NCBI GenBank assembly: GCA_017509065.1
Contig: JAFWQM010000131.1
Coordinates: forward strand, 1 to 24,529
Length of the DNA stretch: 24,529 nt
From: Clostridia bacterium
GTDB lineage: Bacteria > Bacillota_A > Clostridia > Christensenellales > Aristaeellaceae
Reading direction: 5' to 3'
The position numbers were made by a program, and so were the translations under genes. The number at the start of each line of letters is the position of its first letter. Position 1 is the first letter of the stretch. A model generated the notes under the pieces. The model was not told the origin of the DNA. It was given only the letters and a program-made list of their open reading frames with translations, and did no database searches. This document shows, piece after piece, positions 1-6,201 of the stretch.

Positions 1-149
1 AGATCATCGTTTACGCGCCGGACAAATCCAGCGGCAAACGGAAGCAGCAGATCGAGATCATCTTCAACTTTGTCGGTCAGGTGGATATCCCCATCCTGAC
101 CACCCCGATTATTCTGGAACAGAAACCCCAAAACAGGAAAACTGCGTAG
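1..149 (+). CDS. C-terminal fragment of a large serine recombinase (DUF4368-like tail), 5' end outside window
   Basis: An open frame enters from the left edge (first full codon at 3) and stops at TAG 147-149, giving 48 residues. It contains a 'VYAPDKSSGKRKQQIEI' stretch followed by 'FNFVGQ'. This is the signature I know from the DUF4368 tail at the C-terminus of large serine recombinases of the Tn4451/TnpX type, which cut and rejoin DNA at attachment sites of conjugative transposons and integrative elements. The catalytic Ser domain and the recombinase domain would lie left of the window. It is the only protein gene fragment on the plus strand and sits about 80 bp from a tRNA gene, so the left edge is probably one end of an integrated element. 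The family call rests on this short tail alone. Confidence 0.72.
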   Translation, partial: IIVYAPDKSSGKRKQQIEIIFNFVGQVDIPILTTPIILEQKPQNRKTA

Positions 150-166
150 CCTCACGGCTACGCAGT
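141..166 (+). terminator. Hairpin overlapping the recombinase stop codon
   Basis: An 11-bp perfect inverted repeat (ACTGCGTAGCC, loop TCAC, GGCTACGCAGT) contains the TAG stop of the recombinase fragment. It is followed by CTCCCC rather than a T-tract. It is therefore a weak terminator or an RNA-stabilising hairpin rather than a textbook intrinsic terminator. Confidence 0.45.
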
Positions 167-227
167 CTCCCCAAGGGCAAATGTTCCTTATGACCATTAA
201 CCCTTGAAATTCCTGGACTTTCTTGAG

Positions 228-316
228 CGGAGAAGGAGAGATTCGAACTCTCGAACGGTTTTACCCGTTACACGATTTCCAGTCGTGCGCCCTCGACCAA
301 GCTAGGCGACTTCTCC
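228..316 (-). tRNA. tRNA-Ser, anticodon GGA
   Basis: Read on the minus strand, the 89-nt segment folds as a class II tRNA. The acceptor stem is GGAGAAG/CTTCTCC with discriminator G. The D-arm region is CTAGCTTGGTCGAGG. The anticodon arm is CACGACT-GGA-AATCGTG, with a 7-nt loop and anticodon GGA, which reads UCC/UCU. A long variable arm of the serine type (ACGGG-TAAAA-CCGT) follows, then a T-arm with GAGAG-TTCGAAT-CTCTC. CCA is not encoded; the genome continues CTCA. The long variable arm and the anticodon together give serine. The gene has its own consensus promoter and stands alone here. A recombinase gene end lies on its 3' side, so the tRNA could mark an integration hotspot. Confidence 0.95.
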
Positions 317-348
317 TTGGCTGCATGTTCGAAAAAACGAACATCCGT

Positions 349-377
349 ATATTAGCATAGAACGGCACAAATGTCAA
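349..377 (-). promoter_or_regulatory. Sigma-A promoter of tRNA-Ser
   Basis: On the minus strand, a -35 TTGACA (372-377), a 17-bp spacer and a -10 TAATAT (349-354) lie just upstream of the tRNA. The first transcribed base should be near 342. Between promoter and tRNA is a small inverted repeat, ATGTTCG / CGAACAT (324-343), in the tRNA leader. Confidence 0.85.
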
Positions 378-513
378 GGAAAAAATGGTTCAAGTTCTGG
401 CCTTCAAGTTCAGAACAATCGCTGACGATATAGCCTTATTTTTCACAACAGAGAGGACGTAAGGGAAAGACCAGGCGGCACTGGCGTTTAACCAAAAAAA
501 GCAGCATAACCTG

Positions 514-552
514 AAAGGCCGTCTGATCTCACACAAGATCAGAAGGCCTTTT
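514..552 (-). terminator. Terminator-like hairpin downstream of the beta-mannosidase gene
   Basis: AAAGGCC (514-520) pairs with GGCCTTT (545-551), and inside it CTGATCT pairs with AGATCAG around a CACACA loop, with one 2-nt internal mismatch. The leftward-transcribed beta-mannosidase gene ends 65 bp away at 617. T-tracts are short in both directions (TTTT on plus, TTTC on minus), so the efficiency and favoured strand are uncertain. Confidence 0.55.
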
Positions 553-616
553 GAATGATTTTGCTTATCCGCCTTCCATTGCCCATTTTAACCGGGAAGA
601 CTAAGCAATTGCAATT

Positions 617-3049
617 TTACCGAATGTCATACACACTGCGGACGGAGAGATTCTTTACCTCGCCGCGCAGCACCTTGACCCGCCTCTCTCCCGCGTTCAT
701 GTCGAAGTAATTATCGCTGAGCAGGGTATCGGCCCCGCACAGGATTTCCACGGAACGGGCGTAGGCATCAGCGGTCACAATGATTTCATCGTCTTCCTGC
801 CGCGCCTGTAAATGGGGATCAGCGAAGTGGAAGTGTTTCGGCGGGCAGAACAGAACCGTGCCGCTGCCGATTTCTTTCCATTTTTCGTCCTTAAGTTCAA
901 AGGAAAAATAGCAACCATAGGTGTCCTGGTCGCTGAAATCCTTCTCCTCCAGCCACAGGGCGGAGAGGGCGGCCACCTGTACCGTAGCCTGCCCCTCATA
1001 GATCACGGAGGCGTCCGGCCTGCGCAAAGCCCAAGAGACAGTTCCGGTAAAAAGCTGCATGGTTTCGTTGCTCACGTTCAGCCGCGCGGACTTTTTGAGG
1101 TCAAACGGTTCGGCATTCACGTTCGTGTTCTGGGAGAGAATGCCTTCCTCATGGCAGGACACCAGCACCGGCGCGAAGAAGCGCTTCGCGTAGTAGTGCA
1201 GGGCCTTCCACCGCCCGTAATAGTCGATGCTCGCCCAGCTGATCACCGGCCAGCAGTCGTTGAGCTGCCAGATCACAGCGCCCATGCAGCGGCCCCGGTT
1301 CCGCCGCCAGTGTTCCACGCCGTACTGGATGGCCTGGGCCTGCAAGAGCTGGGAGGCGTACACAAAGGTATCCAGGGTGGACGGGTACAGATACGTCTGG
1401 CTCAGATAGGAGGCGATCACGCCGTTGGCGGAGGCGTTGCGCTGGTGCTTTTCCATCACGTAGGAATAGGCGTTGCGATCCTCGGGCAGGGTAAAGCTCT
1501 CGATGGTTTCCATGCAGGGGAAGGACTGGAAGCCAAACTCCGAAGCGTAACGGAAGAAAAATTTGCGGTATTCGGTGAAGGGCTTGCGTCCGTGCCACAC
1601 GTCCCAGTAGTGCACGTCGCCGCGGTTTTCGTCGTTCGGCTCGTCGAAGCTGCCGCCGCTGGACGGGCTGGCGGGCCAGTAGAAGGTGGCGGGGTCTTCC
1701 TCCTTGAGCAGCTTGGGAATGATGTATTCGTACAGCTTGATGTAGTCCGCCGACTGCCGCTTGCTGCCCACCCACATGCCGTAGGCCACGAACATTTCCA
1801 TCTCGTTGTTGCCGCACCACAAGGCCAGGGAGGGGTGATGGCGCAGGCGACGGACGTTGTCCACGAACTCCGCCCGCACGTTTTCTTCAAATTCTTCGGT
1901 CAGGTTGTACACCGCGCAGGCGAACATGAAGTCCTGCCACACCAGGATGCCCAGCTCGTCGCAGATGTCATAGAAGAAATCGTCTGGATAGTAGCCGCCG
2001 CCCCAGACGCGGATCATATTCATGTTGGCGGCGCGGGCGTCCAGCAGCAGCCTGCGAGTACGCTCGGGCGTGACGCGGGGCAGCAGATTGTCCTCAGGGA
2101 TGTAGTCCGCGCCCATGGCGAAAACGTCCACCCCGTTGACACGGTGGCAGAAGGATTCGCCCCATGCATCCTTTTCCCGGTGTATGGTCAGGGTACGCAG
2201 GCCGATGCGGCGCTTCCATGTATCCAAGGGAGCGTCATCGGATTTCAGCGTCACTTCCACGGTATACAACGGCTGATCACCGTACCCGGCAGGCCACCAG
2301 AGCAGGGGATCATCGATCACGATCTCGCAGTCCATGTCCTCGCCGGTGAACACCTGCCCGTCCGGACCGGTGATCGTGACGGAAGCGGAGACAGGCTGAT
2401 CGTTCAGCCGGTTCACATGGGTCACGACGCGGCAGGTAACTTTCCCTTCCTCATGCTTTTGGGTCACGTATACGTCCCGGATGCGCGCGGTGTTCACACC
2501 CAGGAGCATGATATCCCGCCAGATGCCCGCGTCGGGCAGGCGGGGGCCCCAGTCCCAGCCGAACATGCAGTGCGCCTTGCGCAGGGCCGGGAAGCCCACC
2601 ATGGCGTCGGTGGAGCCGTCCGCCGGGTTCTCCGCATAGGCTTTTTTAATGAACTTCGTCGGGGAGCGGAGCAGCACCTCGATTTCATTCTTTCCGGGAC
2701 GCAAGGCGCATTTTACGTCAAATTCCCAAATGCGGTGCATGTTGTCCGCCTTGCCGACAGCCTGCCCGTTCACGCTGATTTCCGCCAGTGTGTCCAAGCC
2801 GTCCGCCCGCAGGAGCACCGCATCCGATTGCAGCAGGTCTTCCGGTACGTCAAAGGCGCGGGTATAGCTGAAATCGTTGTCCATCAGCTTCAGGGCGTCC
2901 ATTTCATTGTCCCGGTAAAACGGGTCGGGCATTTCCCCGGCGTTCAGCAGGTCATAGTACACCGACCCCGGCACCGTCGCCGCGATGGGCCCTTTTTCCC
3001 AGCCCAGCACACGCAATTGCCAGGGGCCGTTGAGTGATATTTTTCGCAT
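617..3049 (-). CDS. Glycoside hydrolase family 2 beta-mannosidase, cytoplasmic
   Basis: The 810-residue product is of full family length. It has an N-terminal jelly-roll sugar-binding domain (about 1-180), an immunoglobulin-like middle domain (about 190-300), a TIM-barrel catalytic domain (about 300-650) and C-terminal beta domains. The beta-mannosidase hallmark RVWGGGYYP is present (W349). The acid/base Glu is E416 in WCGNNEME and the nucleophile Glu is E504 in ASEFGFQS. GH2 beta-mannosidases retain configuration and release mannose from the non-reducing end of beta-1,4-manno-oligosaccharides or from the Man-beta-1,4-GlcNAc core. There is no signal peptide, so it acts on imported oligosaccharides. 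I placed the start at ATG 3049, preceded by GGAGG at 6 nt spacing; an in-frame extension to 3127 runs through a palindromic repeat and has no ribosome site. Beta-glucuronidase or beta-galactosidase is less likely because of the WGGG and NNE contexts. Confidence 0.9.
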   Translation of the reverse strand: MRKISLNGPWQLRVLGWEKGPIAATVPGSVYYDLLNAGEMPDPFYRDNEMDALKLMDNDFSYTRAFDVPEDLLQSDAVLLRADGLDTLAEISVNGQAVGKADNMHRIWEFDVKCALRPGKNEIEVLLRSPTKFIKKAYAENPADGSTDAMVGFPALRKAHCMFGWDWGPRLPDAGIWRDIMLLGVNTARIRDVYVTQKHEEGKVTCRVVTHVNRLNDQPVSASVTITGPDGQVFTGEDMDCEIVIDDPLLWWPAGYGDQPLYTVEVTLKSDDAPLDTWKRRIGLRTLTIHREKDAWGESFCHRVNGVDVFAMGADYIPEDNLLPRVTPERTRRLLLDARAANMNMIRVWGGGYYPDDFFYDICDELGILVWQDFMFACAVYNLTEEFEENVRAEFVDNVRRLRHHPSLALWCGNNEMEMFVAYGMWVGSKRQSADYIKLYEYIIPKLLKEEDPATFYWPASPSSGGSFDEPNDENRGDVHYWDVWHGRKPFTEYRKFFFRYASEFGFQSFPCMETIESFTLPEDRNAYSYVMEKHQRNASANGVIASYLSQTYLYPSTLDTFVYASQLLQAQAIQYGVEHWRRNRGRCMGAVIWQLNDCWPVISWASIDYYGRWKALHYYAKRFFAPVLVSCHEEGILSQNTNVNAEPFDLKKSARLNVSNETMQLFTGTVSWALRRPDASVIYEGQATVQVAALSALWLEEKDFSDQDTYGCYFSFELKDEKWKEIGSGTVLFCPPKHFHFADPHLQARQEDDEIIVTADAYARSVEILCGADTLLSDNYFDMNAGERRVKVLRGEVKNLSVRSVYDIR

Positions 3050-3075
3050 TGTAATCCTCCAAATAAAAGGAACCG

Positions 3076-3119
3076 CTGGGGTTTCACCCCAGACCCCACC
3101 AGGGTACTGAGTACCCTGG
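3076..3119. repeat. Tandem pair of short palindromes upstream of the beta-mannosidase gene
   Basis: CTGGGG-tttca-CCCCAG (3076-3092) is followed at once by CCAGGGTACT-G-AGTACCCTGG (3099-3119), perfect 10-bp arms around one base. Both lie in the leader of the leftward beta-mannosidase gene, just upstream of its ribosome site. They could be mRNA hairpins, copies of an interspersed palindromic repeat, or (the second) an operator. Nothing in the window decides between these. Confidence 0.7.
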
Positions 3120-3188
3120 ACCCACAATAGCGGAAGTTACTTTACTTTGCGAACAAACTTGGTTTCCGCTGTTGCATAAAAGAGACGT

Positions 3189-3351
3189 AATACTATTCGC
3201 GTTCTAAAACTTAACAGATTTCGGATGGATTTTTCGACCTGGCTAAGCTGAACGAAGGGAGACGTAGCACCGCTACGTTGACCGGAATGAAACAACGCCA
3301 GGTCGGAAAAGACGCCGAAAGATGTTATGTTTTTAGAAGAAGAATAGTATA
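3189..3351. repeat. Long imperfect palindrome (about 160 bp), MITE- or giant-hairpin-like element
   Basis: The two halves are imperfect reverse complements around a centre at 3270, with no net insertion or deletion. TACTATTC at 3191-3198 pairs with GAATAGTA at 3342-3349, GACCTGGC at 3236-3243 pairs with GCCAGGTC at 3297-3304, and ACGTAGC-ACC-GCTACGT (3262-3278) forms the tip. The region between the GH3 and GH2 genes has no credible reading frame. The shape fits a non-autonomous transposon of the MITE type or a large REP-like element; I see no clear target duplication. Confidence 0.75.
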
Positions 3352-3373
3352 ATAACAGACATCGTCTTGTCAT

Positions 3374-3499
3374 ACTTCTGGCCCGGCGGCTGAAAGCCGC
3401 CTTCCCGGACGCAAAGCGTCCGGTGAAAGCCAGGGAATAAACCTCAGGGAAAAGCTCGTTTTTCCCTGAGGTTTTTCCTGGCTTTCTTTGGCCAGAAGT
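3374..3499. terminator. Nested multi-hairpin region, probable bidirectional terminator
   Basis: The outer arms ACTTCTGGCC (3374-3383) and GGCCAGAAGT (3490-3499) enclose three hairpins. These are GGCGGCT-gaa-AGCCGCC (3385-3401), CCGGACGC-aaa-GCGTCCGG (3405-3423), and GAAAGCCAGG/CCTGGCTTTC (3425-3434 and 3477-3486) wrapped around CCTCAGGGAAAA-gctcg-TTTTTCCCTGAGG (3442-3471). The innermost hairpin is followed by T5 on the plus strand and by TTTATT on the minus strand, so it can stop transcription from the leftward GH3 gene that ends at 3644. Outside it, a partial AACTAT...ATAGTT pair spans 3504-3541. Confidence 0.6.
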
Positions 3500-3577
3500 C
3501 TCTAACTATTCGTAACCCCAGCGTGGCAGGCGAAGATAGTTGATTCTACAAAACAGAGCAATTTCGCCTATGGGAGT

Positions 3578-3626
3578 CCAGAGGACGAAGTCCTTTGGCG
3601 CAGGTCTGGGCGCGCGGAGCGCCCAG
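3578..3626. repeat. Two short hairpins immediately downstream of the GH3 stop codon
   Basis: CCAGAGGAC-gaa-GTCCTTTGG (3578-3598, one mismatch) and CTGGGCGC-gcgga-GCGCCCAG (3606-3626, perfect) lie between the GH3 stop at 3644 and the nested terminator. Neither has a T-tract, so they are more likely 3'-UTR protecting hairpins or repeat copies than terminators. Confidence 0.6.
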
Positions 3627-3643
3627 CGTATCCCTATATTCTC

Positions 3644-6121
3644 TTACTCGTACCAGTTGGACATCAGCGCCACTTTCACCAGGTGCGCGATGCACTCGCG
3701 GAGCCGTTCAATGGATAGGCTGCCGTCGGCGAGCGCGTCACGGATGCTGTCAAAGTCATTGGGCAGACCGGGCATCACCAGGTCGTTTCCGGCAAGCATA
3801 CAGCCCGCGGCGGTGGAGAGCGGGTCGCCTTGGTTGGTGGTGGTCCAGTCGGTCATGATCACGCCGTCAAAGCCGCTTTCGCAGCGGGCATACTTGGTGC
3901 AGGTATCGTAGCAGTTGGCGGCGTGGACGCCGTTGATCAGGTTATAGCTGGTCATGATGGACAGGGGATGGGACAGCTGGATGGCAATCTGGAAACCGCG
4001 CAGGTAGATTTCACGCAGGGCCTTTTCGCTCACGATGCTGTTGGAGCCCATGCGGTTGTCCTCCTGGTTGTTGCAGGCGAAGTGCTTGATGGTGGTGCCG
4101 CAGCCCTTGTGCTTCTGCACGCCCAGGGTGATGGCCGCCGCCACATAGCCGCTGATGAGCGGGTCTTCGGCGAAGTATTCAAAGTTGCGGCCGCACAGCG
4201 GGTCGCGGTGGATGTTCATGCCGGGGGCCAGCCAGAGGGTCACGTTGTAATCCTCCATTTCCTTGCCCACGGCGTCGCCAACCTTCTCCACCAGCGTCAG
4301 GTTCCAGGTCTGGGCCAACAGGGTGCCCACGGGCCAGGCGGAGCAGTACTGGTAGCGGATCTCGCCCTCCAGCTCCTTGCCTTCGGCGAAGAAGCGGTTC
4401 GCCACACTGGAGAGGAAAGGCTGCCTCACGGGCTTGCCGTCGATGACGGAATACTCCTTCGTGAGGCGCAGGCCCGCCGGGCCGTCGGCCAGCACGATGG
4501 GAGCCACGCCCTTCGCCAGGGCGATGCCGCTGGTTTCGCCTGCCGCGCCGGGCACGGAAATACCGGCGGAGCCCAGCTCGCTGCCCTGTCCCCGGGAGGG
4601 GTCGCCGATGGCCAAAGCGATCAGTTCTTCCTGGGAGAGGGTGGCAGTTAGATCAGCCGCTTCTTTGTCGGGCTTCGGTTCGGTGTAGTCCGCGTCGGGC
4701 AGCGGCGCAGCGGTGTATTCAAAGCAGGGCACAGCGGCGGCGGCCTGAACCATGGCCTCATAACGGGCTTTTGCCTTGTCCGCGTCCTGCTTGCGTTCCT
4801 TGAGTTCTTCTTTCAGCGGGCAGATGTGATCGACCTTTTTCAGGCACACAGCGTCTTTCAGGTTCAGCGCGGCAGCGAGCTTGCTTCCGTTCAGGGAATC
4901 GCCCAGCCACAGGCCATATACACCAGCCTCCAACACATAGGCGGAAGCAGCTTCGTCGAAGGAGGCTAAGTCCATGGCATTGAAGGAGAGGGTCAGGATT
5001 TCGGACGCGCCGGGGGCCAGCAGGCCCGTCTTGCCATAAGCTGCCAGGCGGCGGGCTTCCTTTTCCAGCTTGCCAAAAGGAAGCTGGGCGTACAGCTGCG
5101 CCACGGCCTTGCCGGGGACCTTGCCGGTATTGGTCACGGAAACTTCCGCGCGGACCTTGCCGTCTGCATCGGAGGCGACGTTTTTGAGGGCGTAGGCAAA
5201 CTCCGTATAGGACAGGCCGTCGCCGAAGCCGTACCGGGCGGGCACGCAGAAGCTGTCAAAGTAGCGGTATCCGACGTAAATGCCCTCTTCGTAGCGCTCG
5301 TTCTGCACGTCGCCGTTGTTGTGGGAGAAGGTCGCGGCGGTGGGATAATCGTCATACAGGAAAGCCCAGGTGTCGGTGAGGTGGCCGCTGGGGTTCACGG
5401 TGCCGCTGAGCACGTCGGCCACAGCGCGCCCGCCCTCCATGCCGGGCTGAGACACGAACAGCAGCGCCTTGATCTGCGGGAACTCGTCCATGAAGGACAG
5501 ATCCACCGCGCCGCCCGCGTTCACGATCACAATCACGTTTTCGTACAGGCCGCAGATGCCCTCCAGCAGGTCACGCTCCTCGGGGCGGAGGATATAGTCG
5601 CCCTCTCCCCTCTGCCTGTCCGCGCCTTCGCCCGCCACGCGGCTGAGGATGAAAACGGCGGTGTCTGTATCCGTTTTCGCGGCGGGGCCGCCCACCGGCA
5701 CCACAAAGGGCGTGCTGCAATAGACGGCGAAGAACTTGCGCGGGTCGCCCGTTTTCCTGTATTTGTCCAGGATCTCGTCGCGCCATGCGTACTTGGCTTT
5801 CATATACTGGTCTTCAAAATCCTGAATCCAGTCCTCGGTGGTCAGCTGGAAACCCGCGTCGCGCATGCCCTCGGCGACGGTGACGCTGTAGCGCTCATTC
5901 ACATCGCCGGAGCCGGTGCCGCCCTTGATGGTGCGGGACGCACCCGCGCCGTACAGCGCCACCTTGCTCCCTTTTTCAAGCGGCAGCACGCCCTCATTTT
6001 TCAGCAGCACGATACCCTCGCCCGCAGCTTCCCGCGCCAGCTCCCGATGGGGCTGCTCCCAGGGCCACAATTCCTGCGTAGTTTTCCCGCTCAGTGCGCG
6101 GGGTTTGATGGTCTTACCCAT
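3644..6121 (-). CDS. Glycoside hydrolase family 3 beta-glycosidase with reversed domain order
   Basis: The 825-residue product carries the usual GH3 parts in swapped order. The alpha/beta/alpha domain comes first (about 25-280; EGIVLLKNEGVLPL, GTGSGD, acid/base candidate E165 in GEGADR). A fibronectin III-like domain follows (about 310-400), then a linker, and the TIM barrel is last (about 480-825; DGPAGLR, GRNFEYFAEDP, KHFACNNQE, nucleophile candidate D758 in MTDW). This arrangement is known from Ruminococcus albus and Butyrivibrio beta-glucosidases. The family removes terminal beta-glucose, and sometimes xylose or N-acetylglucosamine, with retention. There is no signal peptide. ATG 6121 has AGGAGGT at a good distance. 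The gene follows a terminator (6149-6180) after the second GH3 gene, so it depends on readthrough or an unseen promoter. Beta-glucosidase is the best guess; the exact sugar is not readable from sequence. Confidence 0.9.
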   Translation of the reverse strand: MGKTIKPRALSGKTTQELWPWEQPHRELAREAAGEGIVLLKNEGVLPLEKGSKVALYGAGASRTIKGGTGSGDVNERYSVTVAEGMRDAGFQLTTEDWIQDFEDQYMKAKYAWRDEILDKYRKTGDPRKFFAVYCSTPFVVPVGGPAAKTDTDTAVFILSRVAGEGADRQRGEGDYILRPEERDLLEGICGLYENVIVIVNAGGAVDLSFMDEFPQIKALLFVSQPGMEGGRAVADVLSGTVNPSGHLTDTWAFLYDDYPTAATFSHNNGDVQNERYEEGIYVGYRYFDSFCVPARYGFGDGLSYTEFAYALKNVASDADGKVRAEVSVTNTGKVPGKAVAQLYAQLPFGKLEKEARRLAAYGKTGLLAPGASEILTLSFNAMDLASFDEAASAYVLEAGVYGLWLGDSLNGSKLAAALNLKDAVCLKKVDHICPLKEELKERKQDADKAKARYEAMVQAAAAVPCFEYTAAPLPDADYTEPKPDKEAADLTATLSQEELIALAIGDPSRGQGSELGSAGISVPGAAGETSGIALAKGVAPIVLADGPAGLRLTKEYSVIDGKPVRQPFLSSVANRFFAEGKELEGEIRYQYCSAWPVGTLLAQTWNLTLVEKVGDAVGKEMEDYNVTLWLAPGMNIHRDPLCGRNFEYFAEDPLISGYVAAAITLGVQKHKGCGTTIKHFACNNQEDNRMGSNSIVSEKALREIYLRGFQIAIQLSHPLSIMTSYNLINGVHAANCYDTCTKYARCESGFDGVIMTDWTTTNQGDPLSTAAGCMLAGNDLVMPGLPNDFDSIRDALADGSLSIERLRECIAHLVKVALMSNWYE

Positions 6122-6148
6122 GGCCGTTACCTCCTATCGTCTATGCAG

Positions 6149-6180
6149 AAAAAGGGGGCAGAGGGCAAACCCTCTGCCCC
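6149..6180 (-). terminator. Intrinsic terminator between the two GH3 genes
   Basis: Read leftward, GGGGCAGAGGG-TTTG-CCCTCTGCCCC (perfect 11-bp arms, 6155-6180) is followed by C and TTTTT (6149-6153). It lies 22 bp after the stop of the GH3 gene at 6202 and 28 bp before the start of the next. It should therefore lower, rather than abolish, expression of the downstream GH3 gene if the genes share a transcript. Confidence 0.8.
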
Positions 6181-6201
6181 AGGATGTGGGGTTTCATTGG
6201 A

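Noticed and set aside
812..3037. 741-residue open frame on the plus strand opposite the beta-mannosidase gene
   Set aside because: It is a shadow of the GC-rich minus-strand gene: the composition is rich in His, Val and Gly without motifs, there is no ribosome site, and the opposite strand has clear catalytic motifs.
3137..3373. 78-residue frame across the long palindrome
   Set aside because: It lies inside the inverted repeat, has no ribosome site and no family likeness; the palindrome explains the sequence.
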